This document shows, piece after piece, positions 45,201 through 62,600 of a stretch of 64,000 bases of DNA. A program made the translations under genes and the position numbers. This DNA comes from Mycteria americana (Eukaryota > Chordata > Aves > Ciconiiformes > Ciconiidae), in assembly GCF_035582795.1 (NCBI RefSeq), contig NC_134368.1:1178001-1242000 (forward strand). Direction: 5' to 3'. The notes under the pieces were generated by a model, which did no database searches, was not told the origin of the DNA, and was given only the letters and a program-made list of their open reading frames with translations. The number at the start of each line of letters is the position of its first letter. The stretch's first letter is position 1.

Positions 45201-46740
45201 GTGAATAACGAGAGATTTTGTGTCTTATTCATCGGATTTCCCGGGGTTCCCGTGTTTCGGGGCAGGGAACGGGGTGCTTTGACCCAAGCCGGGCTCCTGC
45301 GAGAGGGTGCGTTTTCAGGACCGAGCCCCAAACCTCTCTGCCTACAGCAGGAGCCGAGAGCCCAGCCGGGGAGCCGAGCACGGTCCTCGCAGCCGTAGCC
45401 TTCGGTGGGGCTTTTTCTGCTGCTCACCTTTTAAATATTTATAGGGTTTCGCTCGCTCTCATCCAGTTACGCGACTTATCTGAATGTGGTTCAGCTCAAA
45501 AGAAATGTGTGTCATTAACATCTTAAACACCCGACGATCACAAGCAGCACTCGGGGAAAAATGGATTTGTCATCTGGAAAAATACAAAGTAATCTACCCT
45601 CGCTTTCTGGCGAAGTGAACAGGAAAACGAGGATTAAAGAGACTCGGTAAAAGGGACATTAAAAGCTACTGATCTTCCCCGTTTACACCCTATCCACTGG
45701 TTCAGGGGCGGAGGAGTCCTGGGGCTCTGCTTTTCCTGCTGTACCCGGCAGAAAGAGCCCTCCACCGTGCCTCGCTCCCCCCGTCGCGGCACTGACAGCT
45801 CTCACGGAGGTTTCCATCCCTCCTACATCACGTTCAGAGAGACAAAACTCAATTTACAACCTGACCCGAGGCTGGCGAGGGGCACGGCGCTTGCCCTGCC
45901 ATCCTCGCCCGTGCCCCGCACGTCACGCAGCCCCAGCCCGGGGAGGATTCGCCTCGCCGGCCGCCCACGGCCAGCGGATCTCCAGCGGATCTCGCCTGCC
46001 CCGGCCCATCTGGCTGCACCCGCGGCGATGGAAACTGTTAAACACAGTTTGGAGCAGAGCTGTGAACACACATCCAGGAGCTTCGCGGCAGCCTGCTGCC
46101 CTCCCCGGTGCCACCCCCAGCGCTGCCGGCATCCGCCTCCCTCCTCCGTGGCTGGAAAGCTATTTTTCAGCCTAAATTTAGTCAAGCTTAAACCTCTCCA
46201 TCAGGGAACCTCTCCATCAGGGAAGGGAGCAAAAGCCTCCGGCTCGTCCCGCTGCTCGCCCAGGCAGCAGCGAGCCGGGGCAGGGGACAGAGCAAGGGCC
46301 CGGCGTCCCCCACCCTGTGGCCTTGAAGCAAAATTACAGCCCGTCACCCAAGCTGGGGAGCAGCTTTCCCAGGAGCTTCCCAGCGCTACGGGCGAGGCGG
46401 ATGGTTTTCTCCCACCCATGCCCTCGCATCTTCTTGCGTGCTTTGCCTGCTACTAATCGCTCCGCTTCCAGCGCTTTCGCCTTCATTTCTCTGACTCCCC
46501 GATAACAGAGCGCTCTGTGCTGAAAATACACACCTCCTGCTAACCCCTCTCAGCGATTAACCTCTCCCTCAGGTCCCCTCGATAGCTCTCTCGTCCTCCA
46601 CTATTTCTCTAACAAAATAATAATTAAAAAACCCCCCACCATCGGCATGCACAGAGGGCGATTCCCCCACGCGACACGGCCTCAACACCGGAGCCCAATG
46701 CTTGTGAACCGGAGGGACAACACCGCATCCAGCCTCTCTA
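42201..46740. other. Intergenic interval between the convergent shootin and TEX261 genes
   Basis: No coding exon was recognised on either strand. From about 43350 the sequence becomes clearly less GC-rich, non-repetitive and full of TAATTA-type motifs (43490-43585, 44050-44170, 45080-45140, 45430-45680). It contains an 11 bp-arm inverted repeat at 43950-43979 and a T tract at about 44348-44363. It may be distal TEX261 3'UTR, regulatory DNA, or both. Confidence 0.45.
43950..43983. promoter_or_regulatory. Inverted repeat with an overlapping MEF2-type site
   Basis: AAATAGTTAGG (43950-43960) and CCTAACTATTT (43969-43979) are perfect reverse complements around an 8-base loop. CTATTTTTAG (43974-43983) fits the MEF2 consensus. 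The core GGAGCCAGGAC is repeated at about 43994-44004. Confidence 0.4.
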
Positions 46741-48012
46741 ATAAGGCAAACTTCATCTACAGCCTTTATTAGACAAGCAGCTCTCAAACACAAACCACGC
46801 TTCTATGAAATCAGCATCAAAACACGCCGGCGTTAGCGGGCCCTGAACAAACCCAGGGGCAGGGAGGGGTGGGACCGCGTGCCTCACCTTCACCTTCACT
46901 GGTCACAAAATGAGCCATTTTCCTCAGAAACTCCTCAAAAAGCCTTCCCGAACCGTGAAACCGCGCTGCCGAGCGGGGCGGTCCTGCGCTACGGCCGCGT
47001 GGGAGAGCACGGGGAGATCTAGTTCTGGCACAGGCTGAAGGTGACCAACGACGAAGCAAAAAAAGGGGGGAAAAAAAACAGGGTTTTTTTTATGATTACA
47101 AGGAACAAGAACAAAGGGTTCACCTCCTTCTCAGTACGATTGGTTTTTTTTTTCCCCTTTAGGAAAGGAGACCTGGTGAGTTTAGCAGCACTGGGAAGCC
47201 GAGGTGATTCGCTCAGCGTCTCACTCCCCTCACGCCCACGCACGTGGAGCCGAGAATCGCTCTCTGTGAAACGGCTTCCCGGGGCCTCGCTCGGCCAGCC
47301 AGCGCTGCCGCAGCATCCCGGCCGCTCAGGGAGGCTTCTAGCGAAACCAGAGAAGGGAAAAGTGGGTATTTCCAACATTAAAATCAAACAAGAAGCAACA
47401 TCGAGTCCTTCCAGGTCACCTCCCCGCAGCTGCGGGGCGCAGGAGAGGCCCCCAGCCTCACACTCCCCTCCCGACGCGTGCTGCGTGGGGGGACACCGGC
47501 ATCCTCCGGCGCTGGCAGGCTCCCAGCGGGAATACGGGGGAGTTCGACAGTTTGGTTACTTTTTTTTTTTTTTTTTTTAATTAATGGCTCTCTGTAAACC
47601 TCACTTAAATGTCAAATGCGTTCTGCTGCCGCACCGAGGGAACGGTTCCCTCCCGGCCAAACTACACCACACGCAAAATCCTGGCTTTAAACCCCAGCCG
47701 ATGATAACACCTCCCAGGTCCCCGAGAGGCCGGCCCCTCCTCGCGCTCGGCTGGAGCCAAACATCCTTCTCGCACACAGTCCCGGGGGATCAGCAGAGCT
47801 GTATAAAAAGGCGCGAGCCCTCCCCGCACGTCTGTCCAGCGCTGCTGGCACCTCCGGCCATCGCCCGGTTTATATGTTCCTAGCAAAATCCCTTTGAGAG
47901 ACATGGAGGAGGGTTTGAGCGAGGCCTGGAGACAGCGCTGCCTCGCAGCCCTCTGCACAGTTTGGGTCTGCCCCGCTCCTTCACCGCGGCCAACGCCGGC
48001 TGCATCCGGGGC
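46741..48012 (-). other. TEX261: Probable TEX261 3' untranslated region
   Basis: The sequence between the TEX261 stop and the candidate AATAAA has no other gene features. It contains a 20-base T tract (47559-47578, plus strand) followed by TTAATTAATGG. The exact end is uncertain. Confidence 0.45.
46765..46770 (-). promoter_or_regulatory. Candidate poly(A) signal of TEX261 (AATAAA on minus strand)
   Basis: TTTATT on the plus strand reads AATAAA on the TEX261 strand, about 1.25 kb beyond its stop, and is followed by a GT-rich stretch (GGTGTTGTCC). A nearer ATTAAA lies at about 47576-47581, but a 20-base A tract directly follows it on that strand, so it could be mistaken for a tail. Which signal is used is unknown. 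Confidence 0.45.
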
Positions 48013-53898
<5,886 letters not shown>

Positions 53899-54060
53899 GG
53901 CGGGGACGGGCCGGGTCGGGCCGGGCCCCGCCGCTCCCGGTTCCTGCTCCCGCTGTGGCGGCGGCGCGCGGCTCTGACCACGCGGCGCCGGAACAAGAGA
54001 GACGCTCCCGGCCCGGCCCGGCCGCCGCCGCCAGGCGCTACAGCGACCCCTGCAGGCGTG
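53899..54060 (-). promoter_or_regulatory. Putative TEX261 promoter, CpG-rich
   Basis: The sequence just upstream of the TEX261 ATG (minus strand) is CpG-dense with GC-box-like GGCGGCGGCG runs and no TATA box. It ends where the 54140-55060 repeat region begins. Confidence 0.4.
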
Positions 54061-54139
54061 GAGGGCTCCCGCGTCGCGCTCCGCCGCCGCGGGTGGAGGC
54101 GGGGGGAGCCGAAACGCGGGGGGGGGGGGGGACACCCCG

Positions 54140-55060
54140 AAACGCACAGGGACCCTCAAAACTGTACAGGGACCCCGAACCGCGGGGGGGCCTAGAAACG
54201 CCCAGGGACCACCCCAAACCGTATGGGAACCCCCCAAACTGTGCAGGACCCCGAACCATACAGGGACCCCCCGAACCATACACGGACCCCCCCAAACCGT
54301 ACAGAGACACCCCGAAGTACACAGGGACCCTCCCATACTCTACAGGGACCCCGAACCGTACAGGGACCCCTCAAAGTGCACAGGGACCCCCCAACTGTAA
54401 AGGGACCCCCAAAACCGTATAGGGACCCCGAACCACACAGGGACCCCCCCAACTGTACAGGGATGCCCCAAAACCGTACAGGGTCCCCAAGACGCACAGG
54501 GAACCCCAAACCACACAGGGACCCCCCCAAACCATATAGGGACCCCGAACTGTACGGGGACCCCCCAAAACCATTCAGGGACCCCCAAACCACACAAGAA
54601 CCCCCCCAAACCGTGCAGGGACCCCAAACTGCACGGAGACCCCCCCAAACTGTACAGGGAACCCCCCAAACCTGTGTACGGGGACCCCCTGCAACCATAT
54701 AGAACCCCCCCCACCTATAGGGACCCCCTCTGCACCCGCGCAGGGACCCCAAATGCTGTATAGGGACCCCTGCACCCATTCAGGGGTTCCTCTGCACCCA
54801 TATAGGGACCCCTCACACTCACATAGGGACCCCAGCACCCATATAGGTACCTCTGCACCCATATAGGGACTCTCTCCATCCATATAGGGACCCCTACATC
54901 TACCGAGGGGCCCAGGGCTGGGACCCCAGCACCCATATAGGACCCCTTCCACCTATATGGGCACCCTCTGCATCCATATAGGGACTCCCTGCACCCATAT
55001 CGGGATCCTTGCACCCACATGGGGACCCCAGGCTGGGACCCCCTGCACCCACATAGGGAC
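54140..55060 (+). repeat. ACAGGGACCCC / ATATAGGGACCCC minisatellite
   Basis: Irregular units of about 16-20 bp based on CATACAGGGACCCCC shift after about 54720 to CACCCATATAGGGACCCC. The array starts just beyond the TEX261 promoter. Confidence 0.9.
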
Positions 55061-55084
55061 CTCACGGGGACCCCCACCCCAGCA

Positions 55085-55225
55085 CCCCATGCTGGGCCGA
55101 ACCCTGACCCACTGTGTGCCTGGGCTGTACTGGGTTGGTACTGGGCTGCACTGGGTGTCACTGGGCTGCAGTGGGGCTGCACTGGGATGCACTGGGCTGC
55201 ACTGGGTTGGTACTGGGCTGTTGGT
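55085..55225 (+). repeat. CTGCACTGGG-type 10 bp repeat
   Basis: About a dozen imperfect copies of a 10 bp CTGCACTGGG unit, with GTTGGTACTGGG variants. Confidence 0.8.
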
Positions 55226-55498
55226 ACACGCAGGTGCCCCCCGCGGCCCGGGGACAGCGGGGACGGAGCTGGGGACCCCGCTCGGGGCCGCCGCTGCCCC
55301 CAGCGGGGCTGGAGGGGGCGGGCGGGGGGGGCGGGCAGGGGGCTGGCAGGAGGGGGAGGGCAGGGGGCTCGCAGGGGGGGCGGGCAGGGGGCTGGCAGGG
55401 GTGGGAGGGCAGGAGCCCTTGGCCCGCACCGGGCCCCCCCCCGCCTGGCACCGCCCGCCTCGCTCTCACCTCCCCGGGGCTGCAGCTTTGGGGCACGC

Positions 55499-56335
55499 TT
55501 AGCACCCCCCTGCACCCCCCTGCATCCACCGGGCACCCCCCTGCATCCCCCCACGTCTCCCCGCATCCCCCTGCACCCCCTGCACCCCCTGCACCCCAAA
55601 TCCCCCTGCACCCCCTGCACCCCTCTGCACCCCCTGCATCCTTCCTGCATCCCCATGAATCCCCCCGCACCCCCCGCACCCCCCTGCATCCTTCCTGCAC
55701 CCCCTGCACCCCCTGTATCCCCCCTGCACCCCTCTGCACCCCCCTGCACCGCCCTGCACCCCACTGCATCCACCGGACACCCCACTGCATCCCCCCATGT
55801 CTCCCTGCATCCCCCGGCATCCCCTGCACCCCCTGCACCCCCCTGCACCCCCTGCATCCTTCCTGCGCCCCCCTGTATCCCCCCACATCCCCCTGCACCC
55901 CTCTGCACCCCCTGTATCCCCCTGCACCCCCCTATATCCCCCCTGCACCCTCCCATATCCCCCCTGCATCCCCCTGCACCCCCTGTATCCCCCCTGTACC
56001 CCCTATATCCCCCCTGCGCCCCCCTGCACCCCCATATCCCCCCTGCACCCCCTATATCCCCCCTGCACCCCTCTGCACCCCCCCTGCACCCTCCCATATC
56101 TCCCCTGCATCCCCCTGCACCCCTCTGCACCCCCTGTATCCCCCCTGTACCCCCTATATCCCCCCTGCACCCCCTGTATCCCCCCTGCACCCCCCATATC
56201 CCCCCTATATCCCCCCTGCACCCCCTGTATCCCCCCTGCATCCCCCTGCACCCCTTGTATCCCCCCTGAATCCCCCTGCACCCCCCTATATCCCCCCTGC
56301 ACCCCCTGTATCCCCCCTGCCCCCCCTGCCCCCCC
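55499..56335 (+). repeat. CCCCCTGCA/CCCTGTATC C-rich minisatellite
   Basis: More than 800 bases of CCCCCTGCACCCC, CCTGCATCC and CCCCCTATATCC units. They yield proline-rich frames on the plus strand and glycine-rich frames on the minus strand that are not genes. Confidence 0.95.
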
Positions 56336-56736
56336 CGCTCCGCAGGCGCCGCCCCTCTCCCCCATCTCCCGTCTCCCCCGGCCCGCGGCTCTCTGGGTGC
56401 CCGGAGCACCCCCAGGAGAGGGGGTGCAGCCCAGCCCCCCCCCGCGGGCCCGGAGCGGGGAGACCCCGGGGAGAGGCAGCGGGGCCGGGGGGGGAAGGGG
56501 GGCGGTGGGGGGAAAGGGGGTGATGGGGGGAAAGGGGGTGCTGGGAGGGAAAGGGGGGGCCGGGGGGGGGAAAGGGGGTGCTGGTGACGGACGCTGCTCC
56601 CGCCGCGGTGCGGTGGGGTTGCGCGAGGTGGGCTGTTTACCCCCGGCGCGGGCGCGGGGTTGTGAGAGAGGGGGCTCGGCCCCCCGAGCCGGTACGGCAG
56701 GGTCGCACGAGCGCCGAGCTTTGTACCTGACCCGTT

Positions 56737-57960
56737 TGTTTTTGTAGGGTTGCCCGAGCGCCGGGTTGTGTACACGGCCTGTTTGTTATTGTAGGGTTGC
56801 ACGATCTCTTTGTTATTGTAGGGTTGCACTAGCATCATGCTGTATACACGACCTGTTTGTTATTGTAGGGTTGCACAGGCACCGAGCTGCGTACCTGACC
56901 CGTTTGTTATTGTAGGGTTGCACAGGCACAGAGCCCCCTACCTGACCCGTTTGTTATTGTAGGGTTGCACGATCTCTTTGTTATTGTAGGGTTGCACTAG
57001 CATCATGCTGCGTACACGACCTGTTTGTTATTGTAGGGTTACATGAGCACCGGGTTGTGTACACAACATGTTTGTTATTGTAGGGTTGCACCAGCACCAT
57101 GCTGCGTACACGTCCTGTTTTTGTAGGGTTGCACGACCTCTTTGTTATTGTAGGGTTGCACGAGCGCTGTGCTGCACACCTGACCCGTTTGTTATTGTAG
57201 GGTTGCACGATCTCTTTGTTATTGTAGGGTTGCACTAGCATCATGCTGTATACACGACCTGTTTGTTATTGTAGGGTTGCACAGGCACCGTGCTGCGTAC
57301 CTGACCCGTTTGTTATTGTAGGGTTGCACAGGCACAGAGCCCCCTACCTGACCCGTTTGTTATTGTAGGGTTGCACGATCTCTTTGTTATTGTAGGGTTG
57401 CACTAGCATCATGCTGCGTACACGACCTGTTTGTTATTGTAGGGTTACATGAGCACCGGGTTGTGTACACAACATGTTTGTTATTGTAGGGTTGCACCAG
57501 CACCATGCTGCGTACACGTCCTGTTTTTGTAGGGTTGCACGACCTCTTTGTTATTGTAGGGTTGCACGAGCGCTGTGCTGCACACCTGACCCGTTTGTTA
57601 TTGTAGGGTTGCACGATCTCTTTGTTATCGTAGGGTTGCACTAGCATCATGCTGTATACACGACCCGTTTGTTATTGTAGGGTTGCACAGGCACAGAGCC
57701 CCCTACCTGACCCGTTTGTTATTGTAGGGTTGCACGATCTCTTTGTTATTGTAGGGTCACACGAGCACTGAGCTGCGTACACGACCTCTTTGTTATTGTA
57801 GGGTTGCACAGGCACCGAGCTGCACACCTGACCCGTTTGTTATTGTAGGGTTGCACGATCTCTTTGTTATTGTAGGGTCGCCCGAGCACCATGCTCTGTA
57901 CCTGACCCGTTTGTTATTGTAGGGTTGCACGATCTCTTTGTTATTGTAGGGTCGCCCGAG
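56737..57960 (+). repeat. 47 bp satellite with a 406 bp higher-order repeat
   Basis: The core TTGTTATTGTAGGGTTGCAC recurs at 47 bp spacing, with shortened 29 bp copies ending GATCTCT. A block of several variants recurs almost identically 406 bases later (about 56960-57250 against 57366-57656). It is AT-richer than its surroundings and I do not recognise the family. Confidence 0.9.
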
Positions 57961-58399
57961 CGCCGCTGCCACCCCGAGCCGTTACCGCAGGGTTCCCGGT
58001 GCTGCCCCCTCCCCTGGAGCCCCCACCCCAGGGTGGCCGGGGCAGCACCCGCAGGCGGGGGCAGGGCCGCGGGCTCCGGTGCTGCCGGGGCTCCCACCGA
58101 GGCGTCCCCGTGTCGTGTCCGTCCCCCCCCCCCGCCGTCCCCTCTGGGTGCACCTCGGGGCGCGTGAGGGTGGGGGTCCCCGCCGAGGTGGGGGTCCCCG
58201 CGGGTGACGGGGGGCGCAGCGCCCTCCGCCCGCCCGCCAGCCCTGGGAGCGGGGACGGGGGTTGCTCCCCCAGGGTGGGTGGGCGCCGGGCCGCGGCACC
58301 CACGGGTGTCCCCCACCCTCAGGCGGGGGTGCCCCCTGCGCCTCGGCCCCAAACCTGGCGGGGGGGGCGGGGGAGGGCGGGGGGGGTGGGAGTGCAGGG
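57961..58399. other. GC-rich unassigned sequence between two arrays
   Basis: CpG-rich, mostly unique sequence with no recognised exon, promoter pair or RNA gene. Confidence 0.45.
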
Positions 58400-58880
58400 G
58401 GGGGGTGGGGGGGCGTGGGGGTGGGGTGTAAGTGCACGGGGCTGCACTGGGGGGTGTGCACGGAGGGTACGTGGGGGGGTGCGTGGGGGGGGTGTGCATG
58501 GGGGGTGCATGGGGGGTGCATGGGGGGGTGCATGGTGGGGTGCGGGGGGGTGAGTGGGGGGTGCGCGTGGGGGGGTGTGCATGGGGGGTGCATGGGGGGG
58601 GTGCATGGGGGGTGCATGGGGGGGTGCGGGGGGTGCATGGGGGGGTGCATGGGGGTGTGCATGGGGGGTGCATGGGGGGTGCATGGGGAGGTGCAGGGGG
58701 GGTGTGCATGGTGGGGTGTGGGGGGTGTGCATGGGGGGTGCATGGGGAGGTGCAGGGGGGGTGCATGGGGGCTGCAGGGGGGGGTGCGTGGGGGGGTGCA
58801 TGGGGGGTGCATGGGGGGTGTGCATAGGCGGGGTGTGCAGGGGGGGGTGCACGGGGGAGTGCGTGGGGGGTGCGTGTGGG
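58400..58880 (+). repeat. GGGGTGCATG G-rich minisatellite
   Basis: Units of 10-12 bp such as GGGGGGTGCATG, with longer GTGTGCATGG variants. It is strongly G-rich on the plus strand. Confidence 0.95.
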
Positions 58881-59751
58881 TGTGCGCAGAGGCCAGGCCC
58901 GCGCTCCCCACGCCGCTGTGGCGGCACAGCCGGGTGCTGATGCACCCTGGCGCGGCTGGCGGCGGCTCTCGGTGCCGGCGCGGACCCCGGGGGCTCGGTG
59001 ACCGAGCGCTGATCCCCGCGCAGGGGCTCCAGCGCAGCCCCCCCAGCCCCGGCCCCGGGGCCGCCCCGGGCAGGCAGGAGCTGGGGGGGGAAAGGGGCCG
59101 CGGGGCCCCTGCGGGTGCGGGTGCGGGTGCGGGTGCGGGTGGGTGCTGCCATGTCCCCTGGGATGCCCCTTCTGCTCCTCGTCTCCCATCCCGGCCTCGC
59201 TGGGGGCAGAGCATCCCTGCGCTCCCCGGAGCATCCCCGGCCGAGCCCCTCGCCTGGCTCCTGCCCCCCGAGCTCCTGCCCGCCGTGCCCATACAGCAGC
59301 GGCAGGACCCGAGGGGCTCAGCTCCCCAGCGAATCCGGGGGTTCGGGGTGCGAGGCACCTTCTCCCCCCTCCAAAAGTGCCGAAACGCCGCGTGCTTTCC
59401 GTTGCAGAGTAGCTGGTTTTCTCCAAACGGCGCTCGGCCTCTGGGGGTTGCCGGGACGGGCGGGTTTTCACATCGGTTCTGGAAACATCTGCCAAAAAAA
59501 CGGTCACTGAAAGCTGCTGGGAAGCTCTTTGGAGAGACGGCGACCTGGATTTAGGGGGGTTCGTGCCGGGAGCGGTGGTTGGCAGAGCCGGCTGTGCCCG
59601 GTCTTCCTGGGCCGTTGCCCTCTCCCCATGTCCCCCACCCCGAGGTTTCCCGTTTTCCCCGCAAATCCCCCTTTTCTCCCCCTTTGGGGAGCCGCCGATG
59701 CTGCGGGGGCCGCTCACGCACTCGGCCGGTGGCTGCCCGCGCCCGGGGGAG
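58881..59751. other. Unassigned sequence between two arrays
   Basis: Unique GC-rich sequence with a short GCGGGT hexamer run at about 59110-59140 and an AT-richer pocket near 59395-59560. No gene was recognised. Confidence 0.45.
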
Positions 59752-60335
59752 CACCCTGGGCACCCCCGGCACCCCCAGCACCCTGGGCACCCTGAGTACC
59801 CCTCAGCACCCCGAGCACCCCAAGTATCCTGGGCACCCTGAGCACCCTGAGCATCCCAGGCACCCCAAATATCCTGGGCACCCTGAGGACCCCCAGCACC
59901 CTGGGCACCCCAGGCACCCTGAGCACCCCAAGTATCCTGGGCACCCCAAGCACCCCCAGCACCCTGAGCACCCTGGGCACCCTGAGCACCCCAAGTATCC
60001 TGGGCACCCTGAGCACCCCAGGCACCCCTGGCACCCCCAGCACCCCAGGCACCCTGGGCACCCTGAGCACCCCAAGCACCCCAGGCACCCCTAGCACCCC
60101 AGGCATCCTGGGCACCCCAAGCACCCTGGGTACCCCCAACACCCCAGGCACCCTGGGCACCCCGAGCACCCCAAGCACCCCAGGCACCCCCAGCACCCCA
60201 AGCACCCTGAGCACCCTGAGCGCCCTGAGCACCCCAAGCACCCCAAGCACCCCAGGCATCCTGGGCACCCCCAGCACCCCGAGCACCCCAGGCACCCTGA
60301 ACACCCTGGGTACCCCAAGCACCCTGAGCCCCCCC
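59752..60335 (-). repeat. GGGGTGCY-type minisatellite, inverted copy of the intron 9 family
   Basis: CACCCCAAGCACCCTGGGCA units include CACCCCAAGTATCCTGGGCA, the reverse complement of the block in ATP6V1B1 intron 9 (31008-31610). Confidence 0.95.
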
Positions 60336-60892
60336 CAAGCACTCGTTCTGCCGGTGGGTGGGTGGCCGCGGCCCCACGCTGTCTGCGGGGCTGGGTTGCG
60401 TGGGGGCTATTTTTTTTTTTTGGGGGGGGGTGGGGTTCCCCTTTTTTTTCCCCAGTTCAACCCGACACCAAAACGGCCGCGAGGCTCATCTGGGTGCCCC
60501 GCTGGGAGCTGCCTGCCCTGCCCGCGCTGCCGGGGCACCCGGGCGCGATTAACGTGCGAGCGCGGCGCGGGCGGCGGCGTGGGCGGCGGCGTGGGCGGCT
60601 TCCCCCTCCTCCTGCCGAGCCTTCACGTGTCTGACAGCTTTGGGCTGCTTCCCCCCCCCCCGCCTCCCCCTGCGCCCGTGGCACCGGGCCCCCCGCCTCC
60701 CGCTCCCCCGGCCCCCCGGCATCCCCGGGCGTCCCCAGGTATCCGGGTGTCTCGCTCGCCCCCGGCCCCTCTGCGGCCCCACGGAGCGGGGTGGGGGGCT
60801 CTCCCTCATCCCGTGGGTCCCCGCGGATCCTGCCCGCCACCCCCCAGCCCTGAGCGTCCCCACGGGCTGCGGGGTCTCGCCCTCCCCGGCCC
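60336..60892. other. Unassigned CpG-rich sequence
   Basis: Contains a T tract at about 60411-60421 and a repeated GGGCGGCGGC motif near 60570-60600. No exon was recognised. Confidence 0.4.
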
Positions 60893-61512
60893 CGCTCATC
60901 CCCACGGATGGGATTTTCCCCCCAAGCCCCACACATCCCCATGGATGGGATTTTGCCCCCCAAGCCCCACACATCCCCACGGACGGGATTTTGCCCCCCA
61001 AGCCCCACACATCCCCACGGACAGGATTTTCCCCCCAAGCCCCACACATCCCCATGGACGGGATTTTGCCCCCCAAGCCCCACACATCCCCACGGACGGG
61101 ATTTTGCCCCCCAAGCCCCACGCATCCCCACGGATGGGATTTTCCCCCCAAGCCCCACACATCCCCACGGACGGGATTTTGCCCCCCAAGCCCCACACAT
61201 CCCCACGGACAGGATTTTCCCCCCAAGCCCCACACATCCCCATGGACGGGATTTTGCCCCCCAAGCCCCACACATCCCCACGGACGGGATTTTCCCTCCA
61301 AGCCCCACACATCCCCATGGCTGGGATTTTCCCCCCAAGCCCCACACATCCCCATGGCTGGGATTTTCCCCCCAAGCCCCACACATCCCCATGGCTGGGA
61401 TTTTCCCTCCAAGCCCCACACATCCCCATGGACGGGATTTTGCCCCCCAAACCCCACACATCCCCACGGACAGGATTTTGCCCCCCAAACCCCGCACATC
61501 CCCACGCATGGA
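60893..61512 (+). repeat. 37-38 bp minisatellite
   Basis: About 16 copies of a unit with CCCCACACATCCCCACGGAC followed by GGGATTTTGCCCCCCAAG. Variants differ by ATGG/ACGG and by TTCC/TTGC. Confidence 0.95.
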
Positions 61513-61664
61513 GCTTTCTCAGCCCCCCCCCACCCCCCCAGACACATCTATTACCCCCATCCCCACAGACACCCCCCCCCCCATACCTCACCCCACGCAT
61601 CCCCCCGCCCTCCGGCTCTGGGGGGCAGGTGGGAAGGGGGGGCAGCGGCCGCGCGGGGCCGAGC

Positions 61665-61905
61665 CCCATTCCTTATGCATCCCTGCCCTGATGCAGCCTG
61701 ACAGGCCGGTTGCCTTTGGTACCTCGCACGGCGGCGGCCGGAGCCGCCTGCTATTTTGGTTGATGCTAATTTGCTCCGTGTTGGGCCGCGGTTCAGGCTC
61801 CGGTCAGCCTTGCCTGATACTATATTCCCGTTATTCCCGTTTGTTCCGCTAAAGGTTTTCCTGTCGGCTCCCCTTAGCCTTGACGTGCTCCCCGAACCGT
61901 GAATG
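61665..61905. promoter_or_regulatory. Candidate noncoding regulatory element
   Basis: A unique, AT-richer island between two arrays. It has overlapping POU-type sites ATGCTAAT (61763-61770) and ATTTGC (61769-61774), plus TTATGCAT near its start. No exon was seen. Confidence 0.3.
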
Positions 61906-62215
61906 CAACGCGGTCGGGGATCTGCCGCGTGAGCCCGTCAGCTCGGCTCTGCTCAGCGCCCGGCCGGCGCTGCGGGCACCCCGGGGTGGGGGGCACCCCG
62001 GGGTGGGGGGCACCCCGCTTCCTTCGCCCCCGGATCGCCCCGTCTTGGGGAGGGGAGAGGCCGTGGGGTGAGGGAGGAGCGGGGTTAGGAGCCCCAGCGC
62101 GAAGGGGGAGGTATGGAGGCTATAGGTGCCGGTGTGATATACCCCCCGCAGCCACCCGGGAACCTGCTGCCCTGCCCCAGCATCGCTCCAGTGCACCCCA
62201 GCTGGGCCCAGCGCC

Positions 62216-62600
62216 TCCCCGTGGCGTGGCAGGGGAGCCCAGCACGTCCCCGTGGGGTTCTAGGGGGGCCCAGCACGTCCCCGTGGGGTTCTAGGGGAGC
62301 CCAGCACATCCCCGTGGGGTTCTAGGGGAGCTGAGCATGTCCCCATGGGGTGGCAGGGGAGCCCAGCACGTCCCCATGGGGTGGCAGGGGAGCCCAGCAC
62401 ATCCCCATGGGGTGGCAGGGGATCCCAACATGTCCCCATGGGGTTCTAGGGGAGCTGAGCATGTCCCCATGGGGTGACAGGGAAGCCCAACATGTCCCCG
62501 TGGGGTTCTAGGGGAGCCCAGCACATCCCCGTGGGGTTCTAGGGGAGCCCAACATGTCCCCGTGGGGTGGCAGAGGGGCCCAGCACATCCCTGTGGGGTG
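62216..62600 (+). repeat. 32-34 bp minisatellite
   Basis: About 11 copies of GGGGAGCCCAGCACGTCCCC followed by GTGGGGTTCTA, or by ATGGGGTGGCA in the second type. Confidence 0.9.

Noticed and set aside
42201-46740. An ANKRD53 gene, expected by comparison with human gene order
   Set aside because: No ankyrin-repeat coding sequence was recognised on either strand here or elsewhere in the window.
54715-56838. 707-codon Gly/Cys-rich minus-strand frame resembling a structural protein
   Set aside because: It spans three different minisatellites and has no unique coding segment or family match.
56737-57960. CRISPR-like array of 20 bp repeats with spacers
   Set aside because: The window is clearly vertebrate, and the apparent spacers are themselves repeated variants of a 47 bp satellite.
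57867-60377. 836-codon minus-strand frame with collagen-like Gly-Ala and Pro-rich parts
   Set aside because: The Gly-Ala and Pro parts are translated repeat arrays. The unique part shows no domain or splice logic.
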